This document shows positions 33,001 through 41,203 of a stretch of 46,851 nt of DNA, in pieces. The translations under genes and the position numbers were made by a program. The notes under the pieces were generated by a model. It saw only the letters and a list, made by a program, of their open reading frames with translations. It did no database searches and was not told where the DNA came from. The DNA is from a virus. The DNA is taken from positions 1 through 46,851 of the IMG/VR virus record IMGVR_UViG_3300042476_000542. One strand, written 5' to 3'. Numbering within the stretch: the stretch's first letter is position 1; every line of letters begins with the position of its first letter.

Positions 33001-36000
33001 CGCCCGTTCGAGAAGCACGTCATGGCGGACAACTCACAGGATCTCATCGTGAGCAATTTCCCGTTCAGTGACGCCGATCACCCGAACGATCCGCGCTACA
33101 ACAAGATCAACCCGAACCTGCACGATTATTTCTTCCTGAAATCGCTCGATAAGGTGCGACCCGGCGGATTCGTGGTCGCCATCACTTCGATCGGCACGAT
33201 GGATAAGATGGGATCGGCGGTGCGTGAGGTTCTTTCCGCGAAGGCGAATCTTGTCGCGGCGTTCCGACTGCCGAACACGATGTTCAAGGGGAACGCGGCC
33301 ACGGAAGTCACGACCGACCTGATCATCCTGCAAAAACGGGGCCCCGGCGTTCCAATGGAGCATAAGGACTGGCTAAACCCTGTCCACATCACCACGAGGA
33401 CCGGAGACGAGATCCGCATCAACCAGTATTTCCGAGACAACCCCTCAAACATGCTCGGGATCATGACGAGCGAAGGGAAGATGTACGGCAAGCCGACCAC
33501 TGGCGAGGACGGCAAGAAAGTCGGAAGCAAGGCGCTTCTCTCGGATGGCCGAACCGTCGCCCAACTCATCGAGCAGATCAAAAAAACGCTCCCTGAAAAC
33601 ATCTTTGTTCCCGAAGACAAGCAGGCGGCGACCATCCGCAATGCCGACGAACTAGAATTTGACCCGAACTCTGAAAAGGACGGATCGTTCGTTCTGCACA
33701 AGAACGAGGTGAGAGTGTTCCGCGGCGGAGAAGTCGAGCGCCCGAGGAAGGAGATTTCACCCACCACGAAGCGGCACACGCTGCTTTCCGGCTACATCGA
33801 GAGCGGTCACGTCGAGATTGACGACGACGGCACCGTGAAGCGCACCGGGGCGGCGTGGCCGGAATCGAAGAACCCGACCGACATCAAGCTGCGCGCCGAA
33901 ATCGAGGCCGGCGACATCACGGGCGAGCAATACAAGGAGTTCCGCGAGGTCGAAGAAAAATACGAAGACCCGCTCACCGGATCGGAGCGAACCACCACCG
34001 TTGAGAGGCAGTTCAGCACGTATGCCTTCGATGGGGATTTCACCAAGGCGGACTACGAGCGGATCAAGCAGTTGATCCCGTTGAGAAAGTCGCTGAAGGC
34101 GGTTCTACACGCCCAGGTCACGAATGCGGACGACGCCACGCTTGCGGCGATGCAGAAGGATCTGAACGTGTTCTACGATACCTACGTAAAGGAGAACGGA
34201 TTCCTGCACGAAGGGAAGACGCGCGCGGCGTTTCAGGATGATCCGTTCTACCCGGCGCTGATGGCGCTCGAGGATTACGACGCCACGAACAACGAGACGA
34301 CCAAGACGGACATTTTCAGCAAGCGGACGCGCCCGCGCAAGGAACCGCTCACCGGACTGACCGGGACCACTCGCGAGAACATGACAAAGATCATGGCGCA
34401 GACCGGCAAGGTGGACGTGGAGCTTCAGGCGAAGCTCTCCATGAGAGATCCCGATGAACTCGGGGACGAGATGGTGCGCGAGGGGCTTGTGTTCCGGGAT
34501 GCCGTCACCGGCAACTACGTCGAGCGCGAGGAGTATCTTTCCGGCAACATCTACGAGAAGCTGCACGCCGCAGAGGAAGCGGCGAAGTCGGACGAATCAT
34601 TCCGCAAGAACATCGAGGAACTGACGAAGGCGATCCCTGAACTACGCCCCGTTGAGCGGATCGGATTCTCCTTGGGTGCTGCGTGGATCGATCCGCACAC
34701 CTATTCCGAGTTCGTAAAGCACATCTACCGCGACCGGGGGCAGGCTTCGGAGTTCAAATACAAGAACGGCAGATGGGAGGTCAATGTGCCCGTGCGCGGA
34801 AACGCCGAGGGATTTGGAACCGAAGACGTTTCCACCGAGGAACTGATCTCGCAGTCCATGAATCTTTCGTCCCCGACGGTTCGCAAGCGATTCGATGACG
34901 GATCATCCGTCGTGCTCGAAAAGGAAACGAAGCTGGCGCGGATGGCTCAAAACCGACTGAAACAGGAGTTCAAGAACTTCATCCTCGACAACCCGGACAT
35001 CCACGAGCCGCTGGTGAAGAAATTCAACGAACTGGCGAACGCAATCCGCCCGCGCACGTACGATGCGCCCTACTCCACGCTGGAGGGGATGAATCCTGAA
35101 ATCTCGCTTCGGAAGCATCAGCTCGATTTCGTTTGGCGCGCGACCGTGGACGGTAAGGCGGTGGCGGCGCACGTAGTCGGCGGGGGGAAGACGTTCGCCT
35201 TCATCGGCGCGGGCATGGAGTGGAAGCGCATGGGGCTCGCGAGCAAGCCCATGTATATCGTGCCGAACCATCTTCTGCGCAGTGGGCAGACCGCATCGGA
35301 CTTCTACCGGATGTATCCGACCGCGAAGATTCTCACGGTGACGGAACGCGATTTCACGGCAAAGCGCCGACAGAGGCTCATGGCGCGGATTGCAACGGGG
35401 AATTGGGACGCCGTGCTGATCGGTCACAGCCAGATCGGATCGATCCCGGTGTCGCCGGATCTCATGGCCGCGCACATCCAGGGCGAGCTTGCGGAACTTG
35501 AGGAAGCATTGCGCGCCACGAAGGACGAGGTGGATCCAAACTCCAAGCAGGGGAAGAAGCGCATCAAGGCGCTAGAGGCGTCGCTTGCGGCAAAGCGGAG
35601 CAAGATGGAGAAGCTGCTCGATCCGCGGCGCGCGGACAAGGCACTTTACTTCGAGGAGCTTGGCGTGGATGCCATCATTATTGACGAGGCCCACGAGTTC
35701 AAGAATCTGAACTTCTGGACGAAGCTGAACAACATCGGCGGCCTTGGGAGCGCGAACACGGAGACGATCAAGACCGCGCAACTGAAGGTGAAGACCGACT
35801 ACATCCTTCGGCAGAATAATGGCCGCAACCTACTGTTCGCCACTGGCACGCCGATCACCAACACGATCGCCGAGGTCTATCTGCTTCAGAAGTACATCGC
35901 GCAGGATCTCCTAGACGCCGCCGGCATCAAATACTTTGACGAGTGGGCGCAGATGTTCGCGGACGTGCGCGAGGTTGCGGAAATCTCACCCGACGGGCAG

Positions 36001-39000
36001 ACGTTCCAGAACAAGGCGAAATTCGTCGAGTTCAAGAACATGCAGAGCCTTATCACGATGTTCCGACGGTATGTGGACATCCAGCGCCAGGAGCAACTGA
36101 ACCTTCCGGTCCCGCCCCTCTTTGGCGGCAAGATTCAGAACATCGTGTTCCAGCCGACTCAGGTTGTTCAGGACTACATGGCCGAGGTCGTCGAGCGCGC
36201 GGAGGCGCTGCGCGGCGGGAAAGTGGATCCGAGGGTGGACAACTGGCTCAAGCTGAACACGGACGCCCGAAAGATCAGCACGGACCCGCGGTTGATTGAC
36301 GCGAATCTGCCGGACGATCCTGAATACAAATCCTCGCGCATCGCGAAGAACACCTACGAAATCTGGAAGGCGAACGACTACCGCAAGGGCACGCAGATCG
36401 TATTTTGTGACCTGTATTCCAACAAGGTCGAGCGCGCCAGGAAGAATGCCTTCGGGGAGCCGGAGCGTTACAAGCGCGGACCGAAACGCGGGCAGCCCAT
36501 CGTCGAGAAAGTTGAACTGTTCAACGTGTTCACCGACATGAAGGACAAACTGATCCGCATGGGCGTGCCGGAGGACCAGATCGCCATCATCCACGATTAC
36601 GAGAAGGATGAGGACAAGGAGGAACTGAAAAGCGACTTCAACGCCGGCAAGATTCGCGTGCTTCTCGGCACAACAATGAAGCTCGGCACCGGCATGAATC
36701 TTCAGCGGCGGATGGTCGCGGTTCACAGTATGGACGCCAATTATCGCCCTGACCAGATGACGCAGCGCGAGGGCCGCGGCATCCGGCAGGGAAACCTTTT
36801 CCACGAGGCGACCATTGGCGGCAAGAAGGCGCCGGGACGGATGCCACAGCAACCGAGCTACGAACTCAGCAAGGACGGCGCGCTCACGACCGGGCCGGGC
36901 GGAAAATTCGGCCCTTTCAACATCATCATCACGCGCAACGCGGTAGAGCGCACGCTGGACAGCCGTATCTACCAGACGATCACGACGAAAACGAAGATCG
37001 TCGAGGATCTGCTGAACGGAGATTACAAGGGCGACACCGCTTCCGACATCAGCGACGCCGAACTGCGCGGGCAGGAAATGATCGCCGCGGCGAGCGGGAA
37101 CCCGCTGGTCATGGAGCGCTTCACGCTCGAAAACGAAGTGCGCGATCTGAAGATCAGTCAGGAGGACTTTGACAGGCGACAGGCGCGAATCCGAAAGGAA
37201 ATCCGCGAACTCACAAGCGGCATCGAGGAAAATGATCGCGCCATCCCGCATGTGGACGCGCTTCGGGATGCCCACCGCGCTGCCGACGCCGACATTGATC
37301 GCCGGGTCAAGGAGGGCGAGGAGGCCAAGCAAAAGGAACTCTCGGACAAGCATGTATTCGACCCGGAGACGCCTTTCGTCGTGACTCGGGACGTGAAGAA
37401 AAAGGGAAAGCAAACCGAGCTTGAGCTTGCGAAGGAAAAGATCGGAGAGGGCGAGAAGGAGGAAGTCCCGATGACGATTCTGGACATGCTCAAGGAGCCG
37501 CTGAAGAAGACGAAGAACAACCCGGACGGCGAACTCGAATTGCGCGCCTTCGGATTGAATGGGCGACTCACGCGGAAATCCGAGCGCATCGAGGCGGCGC
37601 AAAGTCTCACGGGAGAATCACGCCTCCGCCACACGTTCAGTTGGAATTACACCGGAGCCAGCGCGTCGAAGTTTGAATTTGCGACGCAATACAACGACGA
37701 GGCGCCAGAGCTTTACAAATACTCAGGAGATAGCCCGCTGCCGAAGTTCAAGGAGCAGCGCGATTACCTCATCGAGCGCGCCGCGCATCAGTGGCTTTAC
37801 GACAATGCGAGGCAGACCGATGTTGAAGTGGGCGGAACTCGCTTCACGACATTGCAGGAGGCAGTCAAGGCACTTGAGCCAAAGCTGAACGCGCTGAAGA
37901 AAGGCGAATCGCTTTCGTTCAAAGAGAACGGCGTGGATGTGAGCGTGAAGGCGGAGGAAAAGAAATCGCTCACCGAGGACGAGAAGAAGAACGCCGACAT
38001 GCTCGGTGTTGTTCCGATGCTCTATCACGCCAATTTCCCGGCGCTGAAGGACGTTGGTGCGCAGGCTTACAATCCGCTCGCTTCAAGTGATGCCAGCCAA
38101 CTGATTTGGCACATCGCCAATTCCCTGAAGTGGATCCCGTCGTCGGAGCAGATTCAAAAGAACGTCGCCGATCAGAAGAATCAGTTGAAGATGAAGCAGG
38201 ACGCAGTTCAGACGGCGTTCCCGGAGGCGGATCAACTGGACGAGAAACAGGCGCGACTCGCGGAGGTGGTGCGTCTCACATCCGGCGATCCGCACGCGCG
38301 AACCGCGGATCCGAATGACGATGACGGGCAGATTGCTGACGACGGAAGCGGCGAAACCTTCTCCGCCGCCGCGCCGGAAAGAAAAGCCACCGACGCCGTG
38401 GCCGCAGGCGCGAAGGGGCGCGAGGAGACGAAGGAAGACCGCAAGGCGGCGCAGGCCGCCACGTTCGCGACGAAGCCCCCGGGTGTCGCGTCGCAGATTT
38501 GGGATGCCATCAAGACCGCGGGCAGCGCGACGAAAAGGTGGTGGGGCGAGATGCCAGCCTACGACCCGATCGACAAGGCGATCGGGCAATGGCTCGGGGC
38601 AGGGGACAGCGCACCGCTCAAGGGCACCGACATCGTGATCCCTGGCAGACAGAAGGCCGCGCACGAATCCCGCAAGCTCGTGGAGACGATCGTGAAGCAG
38701 TTCCCGAACGTGCTCACGCGCCAGGCGATCAGCCGCTACATGGAGGCCGACGGCGACAGGGCCACGCTGCAAAAGTGGGCGGACAAGTCGAAGCCGGAAA
38801 TGAAAACGGTGTATGAGCGCGCGCTGAACCTGAACGCCGCGGAGAAGGCGATGGCGGACACGGCCAAGACGTTCTTCAAGGAGAAGGGCGAGGAGGCGCA
38901 AAAGCTCGGGCTGCTCGGCAACCTGCTGGAGAACTACGTCACGCACTTTGTCGAGAAGGCGCCGGCCAACCAGCGCAGCGGACTCATGGCGCGCATCCTC

Positions 39001-40914
39001 GGCGATCTCGCCAGCGACACGCCCGCGAGCAAGCTGAAGACGAAATTTGACCACGCCATCAAGCGCGTGTTCTCGAGCATGTTCGATCTGGAACAGGAAG
39101 GGCACTCGCTGCGCGGCGGCGGCGACATCGCGGGCACGCTCGGAGCCTACGCGCAGGCGGCGAACAACACGGTCGCGGATCGGGTGTTCGTGAAGTCGCT
39201 CACCGACATCATGGCGCGCGACGGCCGCCCGATGGCAGTGCCGAGCGGGGCAATCACCAGGACGGACGGATCGGCGGACTCCCCGCTGCTCATCAAGCCG
39301 CACACGCACCCGGCGGACACTTCCGACTACCGCCCGATCTCGCACCCGGCGCTTCGCAAGTGGAAGTGGCTCGGCAAAGAAGGCGAGAAGGACGTTCTAG
39401 TGGAGGGCGAACTGCTCATCCACCCCGACCTCTACAAGCGGCTGAAAAACACGCTCGGCACCTCGGCGCTGAACAACGTGCCGATCATCAAGGCTGTCGG
39501 CGAGTTTCAGGCCATCGTGAAGCAGTTCATGCTTTCGTTCTCGCCGTTCCATTTCGTGCAGGAGGGCACGCACGCCATCGGCCACAAGGTCAACCCCTTC
39601 AAAGTGGCGGAGATCGACATGGACGATCCGGCGACACGCGAATTGGTGAACGCCGGGCTCATGCTCGCGAACTGGAATGCCAAGGCGGAATTTGGCGAGG
39701 GATTGACGGCGAACGGCATGGAAAAGCTGCTCTCTCACATCGGACTCGGGAAGCTCGGGAAGCTGAACGACACGATGAGTTCATTCCTTTTCGAGAAGTA
39801 CATCCCCGGTCTGAAAATCGCGATGGCGAAGGAGGCGATGGTGCGCAACATGGAACGGTTCAAGAAGGATCTGGCCTCCGGCAAGATGACGCGCGAACAG
39901 GTCGCACAGAAGACCGCGCAGCAGGCCAACGACGCATTCGGCGAACAGAACAACCTCTACGCGGGCAACAACCCGACGCGCCTGCACTTCGAGCGCCTGC
40001 TTTTCCTCGCCCCGGACTTCCTGAAGTCGCGCGCCAAGTTCTTCGCCGATGCGTTCCGCAAGCACGGCGGCGAGCAACGCAACGCGCTCATCCTGCTCGC
40101 CGTCGTCCTCGCAGTGACCGCGAAGCTCCTTGAGCGGATGCTGACCGGCAAGAACGATTGGGAGAAGCCTTTCAGCGTGGTGACAGAGGGCCGCGAATAC
40201 GAGCTGCGCAGCGTCCCCGGCGACGTGATCGCGCTGCTCAAGAACAGGCGGCAGTTTGTCATGGGGCGTATTTCCCCGCTCATCAGCCGCACCGCGCTCG
40301 AAGCGGCCACCGGGCGCGACTGGCGCGGCCAGCAGCGTTCCGGCGCGCAGCAGGTGAAGGATCTCGCCATGACGCCGCTCCCGCTTGCCCTGCGCGGCGT
40401 GATCGACCCGGAGGCACCGGACATCTCCGCGGCGGAGTCGCTGATCAGTTCCTCGGGACTGCGCACAATCCGACACAGCGAAATCACCAAGGCCCGCAAG
40501 CTCGGTCGCGAGTGGCAGAAGGCCAACGGAAGCGAGCATGTGGACGAAGTGCATCCGCCGTCGAAATACGTCGGTATCAAGAACGCGCTCGAAGACGGCG
40601 ACAACGCGCGGGCGATGAAGGAATACGGGAAGCTGCTCGCCACGATGCCGAAGGATAAGGCGGACACCGGATTCCGCTCGTCGCTCATGAAGCCGTTCAG
40701 CGGGAGCCTCGCAAACGAGAAGGCGTTCGTCGCCTCACTCGATGCCGACGACCGCGCCACGTATCAGGCGGCGATGACGAAGCGCGGCCGGATGCTGGCA
40801 GCCTTCACGCGCATGTCCGCGACGACGCGCGCGCCGGCCAATGCGCCACGGGCCGCGGCGAAGGCCGCACCGATCGGGAGCCGCAATCTCACGGTGAAGG
40901 AGTTCTTCCGGTAG
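27037..40914 (+). CDS. Giant polyvalent protein (4625 aa): membrane region, DarB-like methylase, SNF2-like helicase
   Basis: Resembles the injected polyvalent proteins of phages (P1 DarB is a partial analogue). Residues 1-420 are hydrophilic; about 425-500 is a glycine-zipper membrane-active region (GAAAGATVGGGIGAAIGGAV). A Pro/Glu linker follows, and near 1255 there is a protease-like EEVLHKGF. The methylase spans about 1840-2100, with EPAMGPGSF (AdoMet) and VSNFPFSD, a DarB-like form of NPPF. After a helical region, the SNF2-like helicase spans about 2690-3280: VGGGKTF, DEAHEFKN, FATGTPITN and QREGRGIRQGN. Coiled coil and a second globular region follow; residues 3800-4625 resemble C-terminal polyvalent domains, with a membrane segment near 4350 (ALILLAVVLAVTAKLL). 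It lies between terminase and portal. Likely a virion protein delivered with DNA to block restriction (inference). Confidence 0.85.
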   Translation: MGFDAYEQLAVDPGAVGDVARSILETPSQPGESYADTQYRSAQQAGATARIQAIKGKQWAARGVPSYQDMQGNTKPVVDDTGSPLSKLDPRHNIAYDSTGSPKKIDFDVAGGSPVLKDPFEGLETTTDPKTGHQYKIAPGLPWRWVSTDAQLAQKAEFARQDAWLSRASASEGRKITLLEYGAKPHHDAINDVRSQLKQLGVADTDPVTGDPLDYDSLVAGINSQFDGQKNDKNWAGNAKEYFGMGGYKPEALKAQADLELQRAAALRAAAKGHAHAQTLDGIRQQAEAVRAQRMMIEQTRLDHETEILKAQGIDISQPPPDAPQPDDSQPQENTAPDGKPLPPAALALRDAQAGKKSYKIDEKFQPQFSAEHPFDDLMAMKADGLVDAEFEKKYAGKFKEAQDHYAQIVKDAGGASQAKALIHGLGPAAAFMAGFGPGAAAGATVGGGIGAAIGGAVSAPTAGIAAPATVPAGAGIGAGIGSVIGGLAAGTMAAWAAHKAMNALGEYSDVMKSLNAAAEMHPILDEVGGLLAFSTGAPKAIANLSKVGKIANASRAAAIAAGVPLEEAGATGAKVIAAQLAKGAAGGLAFEGLARPGFDATVNLVADGLGIEHEQLQSPTVKSLAVNAALGVLLAGKHIQFKDFNAQEVASVALRGQLRKAMGVGYDAPLDPAQVAPVAEKMGMDSAKVAEMAQPMNPQEAALYEQIGKQVDAMKKAGSFDNLKLSKLEAQQAFIPGLTPGKGTAITSATIGGERAEPGAPEGRAGLGGPEAPTPTAPGGERNITPKPEPTKPAEPGTTNIGEKLGSELDKVEVTPEPPAPTEPAPAAVAKVSPEIPSDLDQRIAPVMEDFTQRLADADRKIAMAKGQGNSDVIAEAKAEKDAIFEDMKQRLGTDIPEQVPQIVRDRLEGGAHDWEDGKGLREKKAYRYVIDQHEGEQGMGEPSFYVIRNLDTGKESDPYEKREDAEAFLRAHGKGGVAPEGWVEPEKPSVLPDAKPPHEKIIGESQFHSDRRELGKPTTFKTWEAYDSWLKTKSDKFLTDALGTQAKNLIDQIKQEASGMRIPKSDRSNLETRINIGAVFKEALRRGLPVPESEGLSQYTGSRPARKEAPRQNALPEPPAPNEPKLPASERNDQSKPEGAKPAGGASEVAKTEEGKPGGEPAGQAGGKPDAETVERRKKIVGTVNVAMRGHAKELSNLGHIARAHEAELPESNKSGIALHNGKITVDAAKLDAATEQMTPKERETYINAAIGEEVLHKGFKNFVNESPANRARALKLIEDEPAAVEYLQKHYKGFDALDPEHKAAEIARVIMQGKAGVTTESTWKFIEDLIAHIKRILGNMTDATRKLIADIEARMKGAETEKAAKKPKAEKPATRPERRDLNPDEQRKVDALRAEIIKLIQGRPVAYDMAMNDKGASLARLEKQIAEKQGEIDGIYDNARKAETPEKPKPKSNSVGVNERGQQLYEDENGVRYRIEDGVKISAPVYIVPTRAGVKAQKQTPEGEWRTAEEAAAEKPKSPLPNLESQKPAVLEPHATFAERRALSEKWLNTLSPDALLKKMAEYGIPAKRAQKVWDKARNRKPDDTKDYAEDFQLEAGDDLSFWEKSAKSPLPNRGSVLPEKKADAPKLSPGAQAIKDKLGDLFSAAAPEPRYDAPIPREKRDALNSLTADLIDSHGVDTPEKLATALTELGPKALAFSQNIWFKMKSEGAQGSAEPDWKSIYAQLAPEPKTDIVTPDEQPATTPELESPADDNGDGGTTPGGAESGAGGKITGGGKVEGATGGTGEEPVSDGEGASSGGKIKAGSEGDSDERVGDISAGRGNLRLELSDGIGEGGLTRKFRDNVSAIKTLRAIEAERRDATPEEQKTLARYVGWGGLAEKAFQPGGEFYDEMQALGLSDDEMASARRSTTNAHYTAPEMVQGIWGALAKMGFQSGRITEPAMGPGSFYGFMPAEIARYSSLTGIEMDNLTSRIARALYPESKVWNRPFEKHVMADNSQDLIVSNFPFSDADHPNDPRYNKINPNLHDYFFLKSLDKVRPGGFVVAITSIGTMDKMGSAVREVLSAKANLVAAFRLPNTMFKGNAATEVTTDLIILQKRGPGVPMEHKDWLNPVHITTRTGDEIRINQYFRDNPSNMLGIMTSEGKMYGKPTTGEDGKKVGSKALLSDGRTVAQLIEQIKKTLPENIFVPEDKQAATIRNADELEFDPNSEKDGSFVLHKNEVRVFRGGEVERPRKEISPTTKRHTLLSGYIESGHVEIDDDGTVKRTGAAWPESKNPTDIKLRAEIEAGDITGEQYKEFREVEEKYEDPLTGSERTTTVERQFSTYAFDGDFTKADYERIKQLIPLRKSLKAVLHAQVTNADDATLAAMQKDLNVFYDTYVKENGFLHEGKTRAAFQDDPFYPALMALEDYDATNNETTKTDIFSKRTRPRKEPLTGLTGTTRENMTKIMAQTGKVDVELQAKLSMRDPDELGDEMVREGLVFRDAVTGNYVEREEYLSGNIYEKLHAAEEAAKSDESFRKNIEELTKAIPELRPVERIGFSLGAAWIDPHTYSEFVKHIYRDRGQASEFKYKNGRWEVNVPVRGNAEGFGTEDVSTEELISQSMNLSSPTVRKRFDDGSSVVLEKETKLARMAQNRLKQEFKNFILDNPDIHEPLVKKFNELANAIRPRTYDAPYSTLEGMNPEISLRKHQLDFVWRATVDGKAVAAHVVGGGKTFAFIGAGMEWKRMGLASKPMYIVPNHLLRSGQTASDFYRMYPTAKILTVTERDFTAKRRQRLMARIATGNWDAVLIGHSQIGSIPVSPDLMAAHIQGELAELEEALRATKDEVDPNSKQGKKRIKALEASLAAKRSKMEKLLDPRRADKALYFEELGVDAIIIDEAHEFKNLNFWTKLNNIGGLGSANTETIKTAQLKVKTDYILRQNNGRNLLFATGTPITNTIAEVYLLQKYIAQDLLDAAGIKYFDEWAQMFADVREVAEISPDGQTFQNKAKFVEFKNMQSLITMFRRYVDIQRQEQLNLPVPPLFGGKIQNIVFQPTQVVQDYMAEVVERAEALRGGKVDPRVDNWLKLNTDARKISTDPRLIDANLPDDPEYKSSRIAKNTYEIWKANDYRKGTQIVFCDLYSNKVERARKNAFGEPERYKRGPKRGQPIVEKVELFNVFTDMKDKLIRMGVPEDQIAIIHDYEKDEDKEELKSDFNAGKIRVLLGTTMKLGTGMNLQRRMVAVHSMDANYRPDQMTQREGRGIRQGNLFHEATIGGKKAPGRMPQQPSYELSKDGALTTGPGGKFGPFNIIITRNAVERTLDSRIYQTITTKTKIVEDLLNGDYKGDTASDISDAELRGQEMIAAASGNPLVMERFTLENEVRDLKISQEDFDRRQARIRKEIRELTSGIEENDRAIPHVDALRDAHRAADADIDRRVKEGEEAKQKELSDKHVFDPETPFVVTRDVKKKGKQTELELAKEKIGEGEKEEVPMTILDMLKEPLKKTKNNPDGELELRAFGLNGRLTRKSERIEAAQSLTGESRLRHTFSWNYTGASASKFEFATQYNDEAPELYKYSGDSPLPKFKEQRDYLIERAAHQWLYDNARQTDVEVGGTRFTTLQEAVKALEPKLNALKKGESLSFKENGVDVSVKAEEKKSLTEDEKKNADMLGVVPMLYHANFPALKDVGAQAYNPLASSDASQLIWHIANSLKWIPSSEQIQKNVADQKNQLKMKQDAVQTAFPEADQLDEKQARLAEVVRLTSGDPHARTADPNDDDGQIADDGSGETFSAAAPERKATDAVAAGAKGREETKEDRKAAQAATFATKPPGVASQIWDAIKTAGSATKRWWGEMPAYDPIDKAIGQWLGAGDSAPLKGTDIVIPGRQKAAHESRKLVETIVKQFPNVLTRQAISRYMEADGDRATLQKWADKSKPEMKTVYERALNLNAAEKAMADTAKTFFKEKGEEAQKLGLLGNLLENYVTHFVEKAPANQRSGLMARILGDLASDTPASKLKTKFDHAIKRVFSSMFDLEQEGHSLRGGGDIAGTLGAYAQAANNTVADRVFVKSLTDIMARDGRPMAVPSGAITRTDGSADSPLLIKPHTHPADTSDYRPISHPALRKWKWLGKEGEKDVLVEGELLIHPDLYKRLKNTLGTSALNNVPIIKAVGEFQAIVKQFMLSFSPFHFVQEGTHAIGHKVNPFKVAEIDMDDPATRELVNAGLMLANWNAKAEFGEGLTANGMEKLLSHIGLGKLGKLNDTMSSFLFEKYIPGLKIAMAKEAMVRNMERFKKDLASGKMTREQVAQKTAQQANDAFGEQNNLYAGNNPTRLHFERLLFLAPDFLKSRAKFFADAFRKHGGEQRNALILLAVVLAVTAKLLERMLTGKNDWEKPFSVVTEGREYELRSVPGDVIALLKNRRQFVMGRISPLISRTALEAATGRDWRGQQRSGAQQVKDLAMTPLPLALRGVIDPEAPDISAAESLISSSGLRTIRHSEITKARKLGREWQKANGSEHVDEVHPPSKYVGIKNALEDGDNARAMKEYGKLLATMPKDKADTGFRSSLMKPFSGSLANEKAFVASLDADDRATYQAAMTKRGRMLAAFTRMSATTRAPANAPRAAAKAAPIGSRNLTVKEFFR
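30407..30565 (+). CDS. Possible overlapping gene inside the giant ORF (52 aa)
   Basis: Read in another forward frame of the giant gene over a linker of the main frame (Pro/Lys/Glu/Gly-rich). Encodes MSQSYPQANATTKANLKAQS then a basic end (NPAASPLDRLAVSPMRKR). An earlier ATG at 30380 is possible. The sequence is protein-like but short, and no ribosome-binding site is visible. Confidence 0.3.
   Translation: MSQSYPQANATTKANLKAQSPQVEQAKWRKPKKANPAASPLDRLAVSPMRKR
32255..32554 (+). CDS. Overlapping gene inside the giant ORF (99 aa, helical)
   Basis: An ATG-started frame, shifted relative to the giant gene, encodes a well-formed protein: MSNQPLPPNLKVLRMIMAMV, helices through RLEAQNPGLVEKLQEEGKWK and LAERAKNLFQTERALLQEG, then RSKQEARETAMNEWATFPPD. 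Its codons end mainly in G or C. In contrast the giant frame here is low-complexity Gly/Glu/Ser/Thr (GGTTPGGAESGAGGKITGGG). This pattern is expected where one frame is the ancestral coding frame and the other is overprinted. No ribosome-binding site is obvious. The function is unknown; it may be an independently translated gene or a domain formerly in another frame before fusion. Confidence 0.55.
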   Translation: MSNQPLPPNLKVLRMIMAMVEQRLEAQNPGLVEKLQEEGKWKAQLAERAKNLFQTERALLQEGRSKQEARETAMNEWATFPPDAETSDSNSATASAKAD

Positions 40915-40968
40915 GATTTTCCACTTGCCAACGCGCGGGGAATATCCGAATCATGACCGCAGTTCTTT

Positions 40969-41068
40969 GAGTTGCGCGGGGAACCGGGGCAACACCTCGA
41001 AAGGGTGCCGGGTCCAGCCTGAGTGGTCCGCAAAACCGCGAAGCGGGTAGCAGCCGCCCGCGCAACTC
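40969..41068 (+). ncRNA. Structured RNA candidate upstream of tRNA-Met
   Basis: A perfect 12-bp closing stem, GAGTTGCGCGGG with CCCGCGCAACTC, encloses at least two further hairpins (CCGG...CCGG with CACC/GGTG inside; CCGC-GAA-GCGG). The total is about 100 nt, ending 11 nt before the tRNA. No family is recognised from memory. The region cannot be coding: the only start, ATG 40953, gives MTAVL and stops. Confidence 0.62.
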
Positions 41069-41079
41069 AGGGAACAAAT

Positions 41080-41156
41080 CGCAGGATGGCGCAGTCCGGT
41101 AGCGCGCTTGGCTCATACCCAAGAGGACGCGGGTTCAAATCCCGCTCCTGCAACCA
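41080..41156 (+). tRNA. tRNA-Met (anticodon CAT), initiator-like
   Basis: A full 77-nt cloverleaf with encoded CCA. Acceptor CGCAGGA/TCCTGCA has a C1-A72 mismatch, the hallmark of bacterial initiator tRNA. The D stem is GCGC/GCGC, the anticodon stem CTTGG/CCAAG with loop CTCATAC, and the T stem GCGGG/CCCGC with loop TTCAAAT. Initiator features are incomplete: the anticodon stem has T29-A41 instead of the third G-C pair, and the D stem lacks the A11-U24 pair. Confidence 0.92.
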
Positions 41157-41164
41157 ATTTCGGC

Positions 41165-41193
41165 TTGACTCCGCGAAACCGATGCAGGACGCG
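41165..41193 (+). promoter_or_regulatory. Possible promoter with TTGACT
   Basis: TTGACT begins 9 nt after the tRNA, with CCGATGCAGGA following as at 25244; 17 nt downstream is GACGCG. The portal ATG is 39 nt after the first T. It may drive the head genes independently of the giant gene. Confidence 0.4.
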
Positions 41194-41203
41194 GCGGACA
41201 CTC

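Noticed and set aside
35986-37602. A 538-codon antisense open frame under the giant gene
   Set aside because: It is a shadow of GC-rich coding on the other strand, with Arg/Leu/His-rich sequence and no recognisable motif.
40953-40970. Five-codon ORF MTAVL after a start-junction sequence
   Set aside because: It is too short to be meaningful and leads into the RNA stem; possibly a decayed gene start.
40969-41068. Assignment of the RNA to HEARO, SRP RNA or a hammerhead-type ribozyme
   Set aside because: No HNH endonuclease gene is adjacent, the SRP domain IV pattern is absent, and no CUGANGA-type core exists; naming a family would be a guess.
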